Of a stretch of DNA of 8,866 nucleotides, positions 1 through 6,777 are shown one piece after another. Below the pieces are notes generated by a model. The model was not told where the DNA came from. It did no database searches and saw nothing but the letters and a program-made list of their open reading frames with translations. A program made the position numbers and the translations under genes. Each line of letters opens with the position of its first letter. Positions within the stretch are counted from its first letter, which is position 1. The stretch comes from Peptococcaceae bacterium BRH_c23 (GTDB taxonomy: Bacteria > Bacillota_B > Desulfitobacteriia > Desulfitobacteriales > Desulfitobacteriaceae), in the NCBI GenBank assembly GCA_000961805.1, contig LADV01000147.1, positions 1 to 8,866 of the forward strand, written 5' to 3'.

Positions 1-112
1 CGATCCTAAACGGTTTACGAATAAGTTCGCCGGTTGGTGCTAGCATAGCAACAATCGAGAATTCGGAGGAAACATCGATTCCGACTACGAAATCGTTAAG
101 AAACTGAGACAA
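1..112 (-). CDS. IS110-family transposase, N-terminal fragment cut by the left window edge
   Basis: On the minus strand, the reverse complement of about 112 to 1 reads as a protein start containing FLNDFVVGIDVSSEF, then SIVAMLAPTGELIRKPFRI. This is the classic N-terminus of IS110-family (DEDD, RuvC-like) transposases, with the first catalytic Asp in VVGID followed by the beta-hairpin ending in a GE-x-x-RKPF-type motif. These enzymes move the element through a circular intermediate and are guided by an element-encoded bridge RNA. Only about 37 residues are visible; the rest lies left of the window. The start is uncertain. I chose the TTG at 112-110 because AAAGG at 127-123 could act as its ribosome site; the TTG at 130-128 and the ATG at 181-179 are in frame, but the extra residues are Cys-rich and not protein-like. 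Family call is firm, start is not. Confidence 0.8.
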   Translation of the reverse strand, partial: MSQFLNDFVVGIDVSSEFSIVAMLAPTGELIRKPFRI

Positions 113-188
113 GGGAACACAACCTTTCAAACAGAATGAATCAGAGCATCCACTTAAGAAGAATGTCAAACAACCTTGCATTTGAAAC

Positions 189-211
189 GGGTAACACTAG
201 AATAGTGACCC
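189..211 (-). repeat. Hairpin in the IS110 leader (23 bases)
   Basis: The plus strand reads GGGT-AA-CACTA-GAA-TAGTG-ACCC, an inverted repeat with a 5-bp inner stem (CACTA/TAGTG), a 3-base loop and a 4-bp outer stem (GGGT/ACCC) separated by a 2-base bulge. It lies within the minus-strand leader of the transposase and is not followed by a T-run, so it is better read as an RNA structural element than as a terminator. Confidence 0.6.
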
Positions 212-259
212 AACCAGCTAAACATCGAATCATTCTTGTGGAGTGACACGCTATTTTAC

Positions 260-284
260 GGATAAGCCTCAAAAAGAGGGATCC
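260..284 (-). repeat. Hairpin near the 5' end of the IS110 leader (25 bases)
   Basis: On the minus strand GGAT-C-CCTC-TTTTT-GAGG-CTT-ATCC can fold into a stem with a 4-bp inner helix (CCTC/GAGG), an asymmetric internal loop and a 4-bp outer helix (GGAT/ATCC). It begins about 29 bases after the predicted start of transcription, a position comparable to the 5' stem-loop of known bridge RNAs. Confidence 0.55.
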
Positions 285-319
285 AGGAGGAACGCACATC
301 TATCTCTCTGCCAAAAGTG

Positions 320-328
320 ATTATAGCA
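320..328 (-). promoter_or_regulatory. Extended -10 promoter (TGC-TATAAT) for the IS110 leader and transposase
   Basis: The minus strand reads TGCTATAAT from 328 to 320: a perfect -10 hexamer with an extended TGn motif. Transcription would start near 313-311 and run leftward through the leader into the transposase. A TTGACA occurs at 360-355, but it lies 29 bases upstream and is too far to be its partner. In IS110 elements the -35 is often supplied by the other end when the circle closes, so the absence of a good -35 here is expected if the element's end lies between about 330 and 345. Confidence 0.5.
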
Positions 329-442
329 CGATATTTACTGATTGAGGTCCAACGTGTCAACTAATTCATCTGAACAATAAGGAGTAAGTTATCAAGGAAC
401 GTTCGGGTTGGTTTTGAACCATCGACCCTATATCTATCTTAC
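329..442 (+). other. IS110 flank and leader of the first CoA-transferase; no clear promoter
   Basis: This stretch joins the insertion-sequence end to the first CoA-transferase. The element has no terminal inverted repeats, as usual for IS110, so its exact edge cannot be read. I see no GG-N10-GC sigma-54 motif and no convincing sigma-A promoter toward the gene; TATATC at 430-435 is only a weak -10 candidate. A weak inverted repeat lies near 404-428 (GGGTTGG with AACC and ACCC). Nothing here resembles the leader of the second CoA-transferase apart from the short CTTACAAG before the ribosome site. Confidence 0.3.
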
Positions 443-456
443 AAGGAGGATAATAG

Positions 457-1965
457 ATGAAGAAGGCGGTCTTAACGGCAGATGAAGCGATCGCGTTGAT
501 TAAGGACGGAAGTATGGTCGCCATTGATGGATTTGTGGGTATCGGACACCCGGAAGAATTGACAACGGCTTTGGAAAAAAGATTTGTCGAGACAGGTAAC
601 CCCAGAAATTTATCCTTGGTTTATGCAGCAGGTCAGGGTGATTCTAAAGATCGCGGAATGAACCATTTGGCACATGTTGGTCTCATTAAGCGTGTCGTTG
701 GTGGTCATTGGAATCTTGCGCCTAAGTTAGGAAAGATGGCTGTTGAAAATAAAATTGAAGCCTACAATTTTCCACAGGGGGTTATTACCCATCTTTTCAG
801 AGATATTGCAGCCGGTAAACCGGGGACGTTAACCCATATCGGCCTAGAGACCTTTGTCGATCCACGCAATGGTGGAGGCAAGTTAAATCAGGTCACCCAG
901 GAGGATTTAGTGGAGCTAACGAGTTTTAGAGGGAAGGAGTATCTACTCTATCATTCATTTCCGATTAATGTAGCACTCTTAAGAGGAACATCGGCCGATG
1001 AATTTGGGAATATTTCGTTTGAAAGGGAAGCACTCAACCTTGAAGGTCTCTCCATTGCCCAAGCTGTGAAAAACAGTGGCGGCATCGTGATCGTTCAGGT
1101 GGAGCGTGTTGTTCAAGCAGGAAGTTTAAAGGCAAGGGATGTCAAAATTCCTGGTATTTTTGTGGATGCAGTGGTGATCGCCAGCCGGCCTGAATTTCAC
1201 ATGCAGTCGTTTGGCGAACAATATAACCCCTCCTACAGTGGCGAATTACGATTTCCATTAACCGAACTCAAAGCAATTCCTCTCGATGAACGAAAGATTA
1301 TGGCCAGAAGGGCTTTCATGGAAGTCAATAAGGGGGCAATTGTTAATTTAGGAATCGGAGTTCCTGAAGGGGTAGCGTCGGTTGCTGCGGAAGAAGGGGT
1401 CTTAGAGCAATTTGTTCTGACAGTGGAATCCGGCCCGATTGGAGGAGTACCTGCCGGAGGGTTAAGTTTTGGAGCAAGTTTTAATCCGGACTGTATCGTA
1501 GATCAACCGTATCAATTTGATTTTTATGATGGTGGAGGGCTGGACATCACAGTTCTAGGGATGGCCCAGTTGGACAGACACGGTAATGTCAATGTAAGTA
1601 GGTTTGGGACGCGCATTGCCGGGGCTGGCGGGTTTATCAATATTTCTCAAACTGCGAAAAAAGTTGTTTTTTGTGGATCCTTTGCAGCCGATGGATTAAA
1701 GGTTGAGGTAAAGGACGGCAAGCTCGTCATCCTCCAAGAAGGGAGAATTTCTAAGTTGCTCCAAGACGTCGAGCATATCACGTTCAGTGGAAACTATGCT
1801 CGAAAGAAAGGGCAGAAGGTATTGTTTGTTACAGAAAGGGCCGTATTTAGACTCGGAGAACAAGGTCTTGTACTTGAAGAAATTGCCCCTGGCATCGATC
1901 TTCAAACGGATATTTTGGCTTTGATGAGTTTTAAACCTGCTATTTCTGAATCTTTAAAAACAATG
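457..1965 (+). repeat. Diverged direct repeat, unit A (CoA-transferase gene)
   Basis: This gene body aligns end to end with 6946-8463. One 60-base block compared by eye (841-900 against the equivalent copy 2 segment) has nine differences, mostly silent third positions. Similarity ends after the codons for ESLKTMD and does not extend into the upstream leader. Together with the permease repeat it marks an old tandem duplication rather than a recent one. Confidence 0.85.
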
Positions 1966-2037
1966 GATTCAATACTTTTTTATCCAGAACTGATGAAAAT
2001 TAATTATGAATTCGATGAAAGGTGTGCAGCAAAATGA
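457..2037 (+). CDS. Single-chain acyl-CoA:acetate/3-ketoacid CoA-transferase, copy 1
   Basis: Family I CoA-transferase of the fused alpha-beta type (YdiF/propionate CoA-transferase group, COG4670), 526 aa, the usual length. These cytoplasmic enzymes move CoA between a donor such as acetyl-CoA and a short-chain acid through a glutamyl-CoA thioester. The alpha half carries [12 protein letters not shown] at residues 24-35 and the [12 protein letters not shown] loop near 57-67. The beta half carries NLGIGVPEG at 297-305, the catalytic glutamate E324 in [14 protein letters not shown], and [14 protein letters not shown] plus [16 protein letters not shown] further on. Start is ATG 457 with AAGGAGG at 443-449, 7 bases upstream. 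Its stop overlaps the dehydrogenase start (ATGA), suggesting translational coupling. The last 20 or so residues differ fully from copy 2. Likely substrates are acetate, acetoacetate, butyrate or propionate; the sequence alone does not choose. Confidence 0.93.
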   Translation: MKKAVLTADEAIALIKDGSMVAIDGFVGIGHPEELTTALEKRFVETGNPRNLSLVYAAGQGDSKDRGMNHLAHVGLIKRVVGGHWNLAPKLGKMAVENKIEAYNFPQGVITHLFRDIAAGKPGTLTHIGLETFVDPRNGGGKLNQVTQEDLVELTSFRGKEYLLYHSFPINVALLRGTSADEFGNISFEREALNLEGLSIAQAVKNSGGIVIVQVERVVQAGSLKARDVKIPGIFVDAVVIASRPEFHMQSFGEQYNPSYSGELRFPLTELKAIPLDERKIMARRAFMEVNKGAIVNLGIGVPEGVASVAAEEGVLEQFVLTVESGPIGGVPAGGLSFGASFNPDCIVDQPYQFDFYDGGGLDITVLGMAQLDRHGNVNVSRFGTRIAGAGGFINISQTAKKVVFCGSFAADGLKVEVKDGKLVILQEGRISKLLQDVEHITFSGNYARKKGQKVLFVTERAVFRLGEQGLVLEEIAPGIDLQTDILALMSFKPAISESLKTMDSILFYPELMKINYEFDERCAAK

Positions 2038-2780
2038 AAATAAACGATAGAGTTGCCTTAATCACCGGAAGCGGTCAAGGGATTGGTAAGGCCATCGCGC
2101 TTACCTTCGCTAGAGAAGGAGCAAAGATCGCAGTCAATGATATTGCGTTTAATGAGGTTAAGGCCATGGAAACCGTGGAGGAACTCCGGAAACTAGGGGT
2201 AGAGGCTGAGCTTTTCCTCGCGGATGTCAGCAAAGAAGACGAAGTGAACAGTATGGTGGAAAAGGTTATCGAGCGGTTCGGAAGGGTTGATATTCTCGTC
2301 AATAACGCCGGAATCAATCGGGACGGACTACTTCATAAAGGTAATCTATCCAACTGGGACGCTGTCATGGCGGTCAATCTGACAGGACCCTTCATCTGTA
2401 CGAAAGCAGTGCTTCCATCGATGCGTGGGCAGGGATATGGACGAATTGTGAATCTATCCTCACTAACGGCCCGCATAGGGATCTTTGGAACTGGATATTA
2501 TGCAACCTCAAAATCTGGGTTGATCGGGTTAACAAAAGTAACGGCTGTTGAAAATGCAACCAAGGGAATTACCTGTAATGCCTTGGCGCCTGGATATATC
2601 AATACGGACATGATGAATAAATACCCTGCAGAGCAGTTAAAAGCACTAATAGCAACCATTCCGGTTGGGCGTTTTGCTGAACCTGAAGAAGTAGCAGATG
2701 CAGCCCTTTTCTTAGCCTCAGATTCCTCTGCATACATCACAGGCGCGGTCCTGGATATAAATGGCGGAAGTTTCATTTAA
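2034..2780 (+). CDS. Short-chain dehydrogenase/reductase, FabG/3-hydroxybutyrate dehydrogenase-like
   Basis: Classical SDR of 248 aa, full length. The nucleotide-binding TGSGQGIG is at residues 11-18, NNAG at 90-93, and the catalytic tetrad is N115, S143, Y156 and K160 (YATSK), with the usual PG motif after the last strand ([10 protein letters not shown], 184-193). An Asp at 36, at the end of the second strand, hints at NAD(H) rather than NADP(H), but this is only a rule of thumb. ATG 2034 is preferred over the in-frame GTG at 2022 because AAAGGTG at 2018-2024 sits 9 bases before the ATG, and the ATG overlaps the previous stop by 4 bases. In a cluster with a CoA-transferase, permease and thiolase, oxidation of 3-hydroxybutyrate to acetoacetate, or reduction/oxidation at the acetoacetyl-CoA level, is the likely job. 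A generic 3-oxoacyl reductase cannot be excluded. No copy lies after the second CoA-transferase. Confidence 0.9.
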   Translation: MKINDRVALITGSGQGIGKAIALTFAREGAKIAVNDIAFNEVKAMETVEELRKLGVEAELFLADVSKEDEVNSMVEKVIERFGRVDILVNNAGINRDGLLHKGNLSNWDAVMAVNLTGPFICTKAVLPSMRGQGYGRIVNLSSLTARIGIFGTGYYATSKSGLIGLTKVTAVENATKGITCNALAPGYINTDMMNKYPAEQLKALIATIPVGRFAEPEEVADAALFLASDSSAYITGAVLDINGGSFI

Positions 2781-2828
2781 ATTAGAACGATAGGAGGGAT
2801 TTTGAGGGCGGGATAGACGTGGTAATAG

Positions 2829-2883
2829 TGAAGCCTCTGCTATAAATGTCAGCTGAAGCAATAGCCAGAGTTAGAGCGCTTCA
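2829..2883 (+). repeat. Interrupted inverted repeat in the dehydrogenase-permease gap
   Basis: Two nested helices can form: TGAAGC (2829-2834) with GCTTCA (2878-2883), and CTCTGCTAT (2835-2843) with ATAGCCAGAG (2861-2870, one bulged C). The loop is 17 bases and holds the palindrome CAGCTG. A short TTTTAT follows the outer arm, so a weak terminator or attenuator ahead of the permease is possible; a protein-binding dyad or processing site is equally possible. The equivalent gap before the second permease does not carry it. Confidence 0.45.
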
Positions 2884-2946
2884 TTTTATGATAAATAAAG
2901 CAGGCCATTGGATCTAGTGAAAAAATAAAGTTGGAGGTGCATTTTA

Positions 2947-4344
2947 TTGGCGGTTCTTGGAATTATCCTAAGTTTAGTTTTGCTGATGTACATGGCTTAC
3001 CGCGGTTTTTCGGTCATCTTTTTTGCGCCGGTCTTTGCTCTGTTGGCGGCGGTATTATCTGGCATGGCTTTAATGCCAACCTATACAGAAGTATTTCTCC
3101 CCAATATGGCGAATTATCTAAAGGTCTATTTTCCATTCTTCTTACTAGGTGCCGTTTTTGGCAAAGTAATGGAAGAATCCGGAGCGGCTGAGTCTATCGC
3201 TAAAGCGATTGTGAACAAACTTGGACCCAAGCAGGCTATATTGGCGGTTGTCTTATCTGCAGCAATTCTTACGTATGGTGGGGTTAGCCTTTTTGTGGTC
3301 GCCTTTGCTGTTTATCCCTTTGGAGCTTCTCTGTTTAGAGAAGCAAATATCCCGAAACGACTTCTACCGGGAACGATTGCTTTAGGCGCTTTTACGTTTA
3401 CTATGACTGCAATACCAGGAACACCACAGATTCAAAACGCAATTCCCATGAAGTTTTTCAATACTGACTTGTATGCTGCACCAGTGTTTGGTACGTTAGC
3501 TGCCCTTATGATTTTTGGAGGCGGTATGGTCTGGTTGGAATATCGTAAACGGCAAGCACAAGCTGCAGGGGAAGGATATGGTCAGCATACCCTTCAGGAA
3601 CCAGATCAAGTTGAAGGCAAAAGCCTTCCTAATCCCTATTTATCTTTACTGCCCTTGCTCTCTGTTTTAGTAGTCACCTTAATCCTGCAAAAGTATATTT
3701 TCCCCGCTTGGGATATTGCAGGTTGGGTAACTCAAGCACCTTATAATATTGCTAAAGCTGGAATTGTCGGAACCATGAATAACTGGGCCTTAATCATTGC
3801 GCTTGTAGTAGGGATAACGATTGCAGTCCTTATCAACCCTAAAACCATCAAAGGAAATCTTGCCAAGGCTATTAATGCTGGTGCAATCGGCTCCTTGCTA
3901 GCTGTGATGAATACGGCTTCCGAAGTCGGCTATGGTAATGTTATCAAAACTCTGCCAGGTTTTAAAACGATTGCTAACTTCTTATTGGGTATTGGCCAAG
4001 GTGGCAGTCCGCTTCCCTCGGAAGCAGCTACGGTTACTGCCCTAGCTGGTATCACAGGCTCTGCCTCTGGTGGCATGAGCATTGCCCTGGATACCTTTGG
4101 CAAACAGTATTTAGAATGGGCTACTAGGGTTAATGTAAATCCTGAACTCCTGCACAGAGTTGCTAGCGTAGCCTCAGGCGGGATGGATACGATGCCCCAT
4201 AATGGTGCAGTTATCACACTGTTAGGTATCGTTGGACTCACGCATAAGGATTCTTATAAGGACATTTTCGTCACGTCTCTGCTTATACCCGTTGTAACTG
4301 TCTTTACCCTCATTTTTTTACAAAGCATCATAGGTTTCATTTAA
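2947..4344 (+). CDS. GntP-family permease, copy 1
   Basis: Integral membrane protein of 465 aa with about a dozen hydrophobic segments from the first residues (GIILSLVLLMYMAYRGFSV) to the last (VVTVFTLIFLQSIIGFI). It has the length, hydrophobic pattern and typical motifs of GntP-type proton-coupled organic acid symporters, including IPGTPQIQNAIP at residues 156-167, LPSEAATVTALAGITGSASGG and MDTMPHNGAVITLLG near the end. A polar loop around residues 198-222 separates the two halves. Start is TTG 2947 with GGAGG at 2933-2937; the same TTG and ribosome site are conserved in copy 2, which supports the choice. Neighbours suggest it imports a short-chain hydroxy-, keto- or fatty acid rather than gluconate; B. 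subtilis YxjC beside scoAB is a parallel. Substrate is inferred. Confidence 0.9.
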   Translation: MAVLGIILSLVLLMYMAYRGFSVIFFAPVFALLAAVLSGMALMPTYTEVFLPNMANYLKVYFPFFLLGAVFGKVMEESGAAESIAKAIVNKLGPKQAILAVVLSAAILTYGGVSLFVVAFAVYPFGASLFREANIPKRLLPGTIALGAFTFTMTAIPGTPQIQNAIPMKFFNTDLYAAPVFGTLAALMIFGGGMVWLEYRKRQAQAAGEGYGQHTLQEPDQVEGKSLPNPYLSLLPLLSVLVVTLILQKYIFPAWDIAGWVTQAPYNIAKAGIVGTMNNWALIIALVVGITIAVLINPKTIKGNLAKAINAGAIGSLLAVMNTASEVGYGNVIKTLPGFKTIANFLLGIGQGGSPLPSEAATVTALAGITGSASGGMSIALDTFGKQYLEWATRVNVNPELLHRVASVASGGMDTMPHNGAVITLLGIVGLTHKDSYKDIFVTSLLIPVVTVFTLIFLQSIIGFI

Positions 4345-4400
4345 ATTTGAAAGATTCTATCTAAATTGAAGCGTAGGATCCATGATATCGTAAACTAACC

Positions 4401-4450
4401 ACCAAGATCCGGAGTGATATTAGAACTTTGGGTCTTGGTCATGATTTTTT
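4401..4450 (+). terminator. Probable intrinsic terminator or attenuator after the permease
   Basis: ACCAAGATCC (4401-4410) pairs with GGGTCTTGGT (4430-4439), ten pairs including one G-U, across a 19-base loop. T6 follows at 4445-4450, five bases after the stem. The large loop and the gap before the T-run make it weaker than the terminator after the thiolase, so partial read-through into the next genes is plausible. It would separate the first three genes from the chemoreceptor and thiolase. Confidence 0.5.
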
Positions 4451-4509
4451 AAACATCGAATCAATTTTTGGTAGGATTGAGAGAGCTCTGGTAAAAGGGG
4501 AGAATGCTA

Positions 4510-5325
4510 ATGCTACAACAGCTGCTCCAGATGATGCCGCTGGTGTTTGAAATCATTTTTAGGAAGGGTTCCGTGGTAGTTTTTGATCGAGAAAAGTATC
4601 AGGGCGTATTACGCGGAGAGCGAATTTCGTGGAATGTAAATCCTGGTGATTCAATCGTTGAAGGCTCGTCAGCGGAGACAGCTCTAAGAACTGGAAAAAG
4701 TGTGGTCAAGGAGATCGGTGCTGAAGTTTTGGGAATTCCTTATTATGCAGTGGCTTTTCCCCTGATCGTCGATGGCGAAGTTATCGGTGGGATGTCCGTG
4801 GGTGTCCCTACTGAACTAAACCACATTAGTCAGGAATTAAAAGGAACTTCGTTTGAACTGGCTACATCTCTGCAACAAATGTCGATTGCTATTGAGCAGA
4901 TCGGCCAAACGGTGCAGAGTCTTGCAGAATCGGGGCAGACAATTACACTTGGTTCACAGAGTGTGCATGAAAAATCCCTAAAAACAGAAGAAGTGGTACA
5001 GTATATCAATTCTATTGCCAAAAACACAAAACTCTTGGGCTTGAATGCTTCGATTGAAGCTGCACGGGCCGGAGAAGTCGGGAGAGGGTTTAGTGTTGTG
5101 GCCTCGGAAATCCAAAAAATGGCTGTTAATAGCGCAGGATCGGCGGCGGAAATCCAGGAAATGATGCGCGGTATGCAAGAAATGCTCGGTGGCATGGTGA
5201 CTAAATTAGAGAAATTTAGCGATCATACGCAAGATGCTTTGGCGGCGATTGAAGAAATAGGAGCTTCGATACAGTCTCTCGCTCAAACGGCTCAACATTT
5301 ACAAGGCTTGGCTGAGAAATTATGA
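4510..5325 (+). CDS. Soluble methyl-accepting chemotaxis-type signalling protein
   Basis: 271-aa protein with no transmembrane segment, signal peptide or HAMP domain, so cytoplasmic. Residues 1 to about 100 form a small alpha/beta sensor module (SVVVFDREKY near 21-30, GDSIVEGSSAETALRTG at 46-62, VAFPLIVDGEVIGGMSVG at 81-98), of a type fused to signalling hairpins in clostridial proteins. Residues from about 110 are a long coiled coil with a shortened MCP signalling tip, LLGLNASIEAARAGEVGRGF at 175-194 followed by SVVASEI, the site that contacts CheA/CheW. ATG 4510 is chosen over ATG 4504 because AGGGGAG ends at 4502, giving 7 bases to 4510 but almost none to 4504. It sits 41 bases before the thiolase, so the two are probably cotranscribed. 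It may sense a cytoplasmic signal tied to the pathway; ligand and partners are unknown. Confidence 0.85.
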   Translation: MLQQLLQMMPLVFEIIFRKGSVVVFDREKYQGVLRGERISWNVNPGDSIVEGSSAETALRTGKSVVKEIGAEVLGIPYYAVAFPLIVDGEVIGGMSVGVPTELNHISQELKGTSFELATSLQQMSIAIEQIGQTVQSLAESGQTITLGSQSVHEKSLKTEEVVQYINSIAKNTKLLGLNASIEAARAGEVGRGFSVVASEIQKMAVNSAGSAAEIQEMMRGMQEMLGGMVTKLEKFSDHTQDALAAIEEIGASIQSLAQTAQHLQGLAEKL

Positions 5326-5366
5326 AATTGAAGTTTCATTGAGATTAAACTATAGGAGGTTGGGAC

Positions 5367-6572
5367 ATGATAGAAGTTGTTATTGTTAGTGCAGTTCGTA
5401 CCCCTATTGGATCCTTTGGTGGAGCTTTAGGGCAAATTCCGGTGATCGAATTGGGAGCACTGGTCATCAAAGAGGCCATTAGACGGGCTGGCATAATTCC
5501 CGAGCAGGTCGATGAAGTGATCATGGGAAATGTCTTGCAGGGGGGGTTAGGGCAAAATCCTGCCCGCCAGGCGGCTATAAAAGCCGGTATCCCTCAGGAG
5601 GCACCCTCCTGGACTCTAAATAAACTTTGCGGATCTGGGCTTAAATCTGTGGAGAGTGCGGCTCAAGCTATTATGACAGGAGATGCAGAGATCATCGTTG
5701 CCGGTGGAATGGAAAGTATGTCGATGGCACCATACGTACTGGAAAAGGCCCGTACGGGTTATCGCCTGGGAAATGGCACGATGATTGATACCATTCTTAA
5801 AGATGGATTAACTGATGCCTTCTACGACATTCACATGGGGATTACAGCAGAGAACATCGCTGAACAGTTTGGAATTTCCCGTGAAGAACAAGACACTTAT
5901 TCAGTACTGAGCCAAAATCGAGCAGAAGCCGCCATTAAGGGAGGTCTTTTTGATGAGGAGATTGTTCCAGTCCTTATTCCGCAGCGTAAGGGGGAACCTG
6001 TAGTTTTCAATAAAGATGAATTTCCAAAGTACGCGACGACCTTAGACTCTCTGACTAAACTTCGTTCAGCCTTTAAAAAGGAGGGCACAGTGACTGCGGG
6101 AAATGCTTCGGGTATCAATGACGGAGCTGCTGCTGTGGTTGTTATGTCTAAGGAAAAGGCCCTCGAATTAGGTTTGCATCCGCTAGCTTCGATTGCATCG
6201 TTTGCTTCCGCGGGTGTGGATCCTAAAATTATGGGTACTGGTCCGATTCCAGCCAGCCGCAAAGCGCTGTCCAAAGCAGGACTCACCATTGAGGATATCG
6301 ATCTTGTAGAAGCGAATGAAGCCTTTGCTGCTCAAACGCTTGCAGTTGCCCGAGAACTTCAGCTTGATACAGAAAAAACCAACGTAAACGGTGGGGCGAT
6401 CGCTTTAGGTCATCCGATTGGCGCCAGCGGGACACGAGTCCTCGTAACACTCTTGTACGAAATGAAACGTAGGGAAGTTAAACGAGGTCTCGCTACGTTA
6501 TGTATTGGAGGAGGGCAGGGTACGGCAATGGTTGTGGAAAGATCAACAGCAAGAGATAGTCTGTTTAACTAG
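5367..6572 (+). CDS. Acetyl-CoA acetyltransferase (thiolase)
   Basis: Thiolase of 401 aa, the length of bacterial type II (acetoacetyl-CoA) thiolases. Catalytic residues are all present: nucleophile C88 in LNKLCGSG, the NEAF loop at 317-320, H349 in [16 protein letters not shown], and C379 in CIGGGQG. It condenses two acetyl-CoA or, in the catabolic direction, cleaves acetoacetyl-CoA with CoA to two acetyl-CoA in the cytoplasm. The start ATG 5367 has AGGAGGT at 5354-5360, 6 bases upstream. It is the last gene of the first cluster and is followed by a strong terminator. With the CoA-transferase supplying acetoacetyl-CoA, thiolysis to acetyl-CoA fits best. A longer-chain 3-ketoacyl-CoA preference cannot be ruled out, and no symbol is given because several paralogues are usual in these bacteria. 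Confidence 0.94.
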   Translation: MIEVVIVSAVRTPIGSFGGALGQIPVIELGALVIKEAIRRAGIIPEQVDEVIMGNVLQGGLGQNPARQAAIKAGIPQEAPSWTLNKLCGSGLKSVESAAQAIMTGDAEIIVAGGMESMSMAPYVLEKARTGYRLGNGTMIDTILKDGLTDAFYDIHMGITAENIAEQFGISREEQDTYSVLSQNRAEAAIKGGLFDEEIVPVLIPQRKGEPVVFNKDEFPKYATTLDSLTKLRSAFKKEGTVTAGNASGINDGAAAVVVMSKEKALELGLHPLASIASFASAGVDPKIMGTGPIPASRKALSKAGLTIEDIDLVEANEAFAAQTLAVARELQLDTEKTNVNGGAIALGHPIGASGTRVLVTLLYEMKRREVKRGLATLCIGGGQGTAMVVERSTARDSLFN

Positions 6573-6634
6573 GAGTGGGAAAAACTGACAAGAAATAAGT
6601 TTTACCCAAATGGAATATATGACCAAAGGATAGG

Positions 6635-6652
6635 TGTAGCATCGGTGCGACA
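6635..6652 (+). promoter_or_regulatory. Putative activator-binding dyad 1 (TGTAGC-N6-GCGACA)
   Basis: An 18-bp imperfect palindrome, TGTAGCA-TCGG-TGCGACA, centred about 198 bp upstream of the predicted sigma-54 transcription start. The same pattern recurs at 6726-6743. A third, degenerate match (TGTAGA-N6-GCCGCA, 6653-6670) abuts it directly. Such paired dyads upstream of a -24/-12 promoter are the usual binding sites of sigma-54 enhancer-binding proteins; the protein itself is not in the window. Confidence 0.45.
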
Positions 6653-6710
6653 TGTAGAGGATTTGCCGCATTGACGATGAATGGCAGGGAATAGCAGGAT
6701 TATTAAGGTT

Positions 6711-6772
6711 AAACGAGTAACCACATGTAGCTAAAATGCTACATGCGATTACTCGTTTTATAATGTTTTTTC
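6711..6772 (+). terminator. Strong intrinsic terminator after the thiolase
   Basis: A long hairpin: AAACGAGTAA (6711-6720) pairs with TTACTCGTTT (6749-6758), and, after a 3 x 3 internal loop, CATGTAGC (6724-6731) pairs with GCTACATG (6738-6745), closing a TAAAAT loop. The outer arm runs into TTTT and a further T6 follows at 6766-6771. The run of A before the left arm means it could also work on the minus strand. It ends the first cluster. Its inner helix is also the second copy of the TGTAGC dyad. Confidence 0.8.
6726..6743 (+). promoter_or_regulatory. Putative activator-binding dyad 2 (TGTAGC-N6-GCTACA)
   Basis: TGTAGCT-AAAA-TGCTACA, a perfect dyad except in the central four bases, matching dyad 1 at 11 of the 12 outer positions. 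It is centred about 107 bp upstream of the predicted sigma-54 start and 91 bp from dyad 1. It coincides with the inner helix of the terminator, so the match could partly reflect hairpin formation alone; the recurrence of the same hexamer in dyad 1, which is not a terminator, argues for a binding site. Confidence 0.45.
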
Positions 6773-6777
6773 TTTAC

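Larger units (their letters stand above)
113..313 (-). ncRNA. Candidate IS110 bridge RNA / structured transposase leader
   Basis: Between the transposase start and the upstream promoter lie about 200 bases of non-coding minus-strand sequence with strong secondary-structure potential. Two hairpins are visible: one at 284-260 (GGAT and CCTC arms, T5 loop, GAGG and ATCC arms) and one at 211-189 (GGGT-CACTA, TTC loop, TAGTG-TT-ACCC). In elements of the IS110 group the non-coding end upstream of the transposase encodes the bridge RNA, a multi-hairpin RNA whose loops pair with target and donor DNA. The position, length and hairpins fit that, but the internal guide loops cannot be assigned without the donor ends and target site, and the true 3' end of the RNA is not visible. 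Inference from family knowledge plus visible structure. Confidence 0.4.

Noticed and set aside
219..232. 14-base exact repeat TAAACATCGAATCA shared with 4450-4463, considered as a bridge-RNA target match
   Set aside because: Roughly 0.3 such matches are expected by chance in a window of this size, and bridge RNA guides are split around loops, so a contiguous match is not the expected signature.
355..360. TTGACA on the minus strand as the -35 of the IS110 promoter
   Set aside because: It lies 29 bases from the TATAAT, and the hexamers 16-18 bases downstream are poor -10 matches.
1696..1905. Minus-strand frames inside the CoA-transferase, dehydrogenase, permease, chemoreceptor and thiolase genes
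   Set aside because: All are antisense shadows of well-supported genes, without ribosome sites or recognisable domains.
2022..2033. GTG 2022 as the dehydrogenase start
   Set aside because: The GTG overlaps the ribosome site AAAGGTG; ATG 2034 has proper spacing and the typical ATGA coupling with the previous gene.
2931..3191. Plus-strand frame overlapping the permease start
   Set aside because: Wrong frame over a clear GntP permease whose own start and ribosome site are conserved in the second copy.
6682..6697. TGGCAGGGAATAGCAG as a sigma-54 promoter
   Set aside because: GG and GC are only 9 bases apart instead of 10 and the -12 element lacks TTGC; the site at 6816 is far better.
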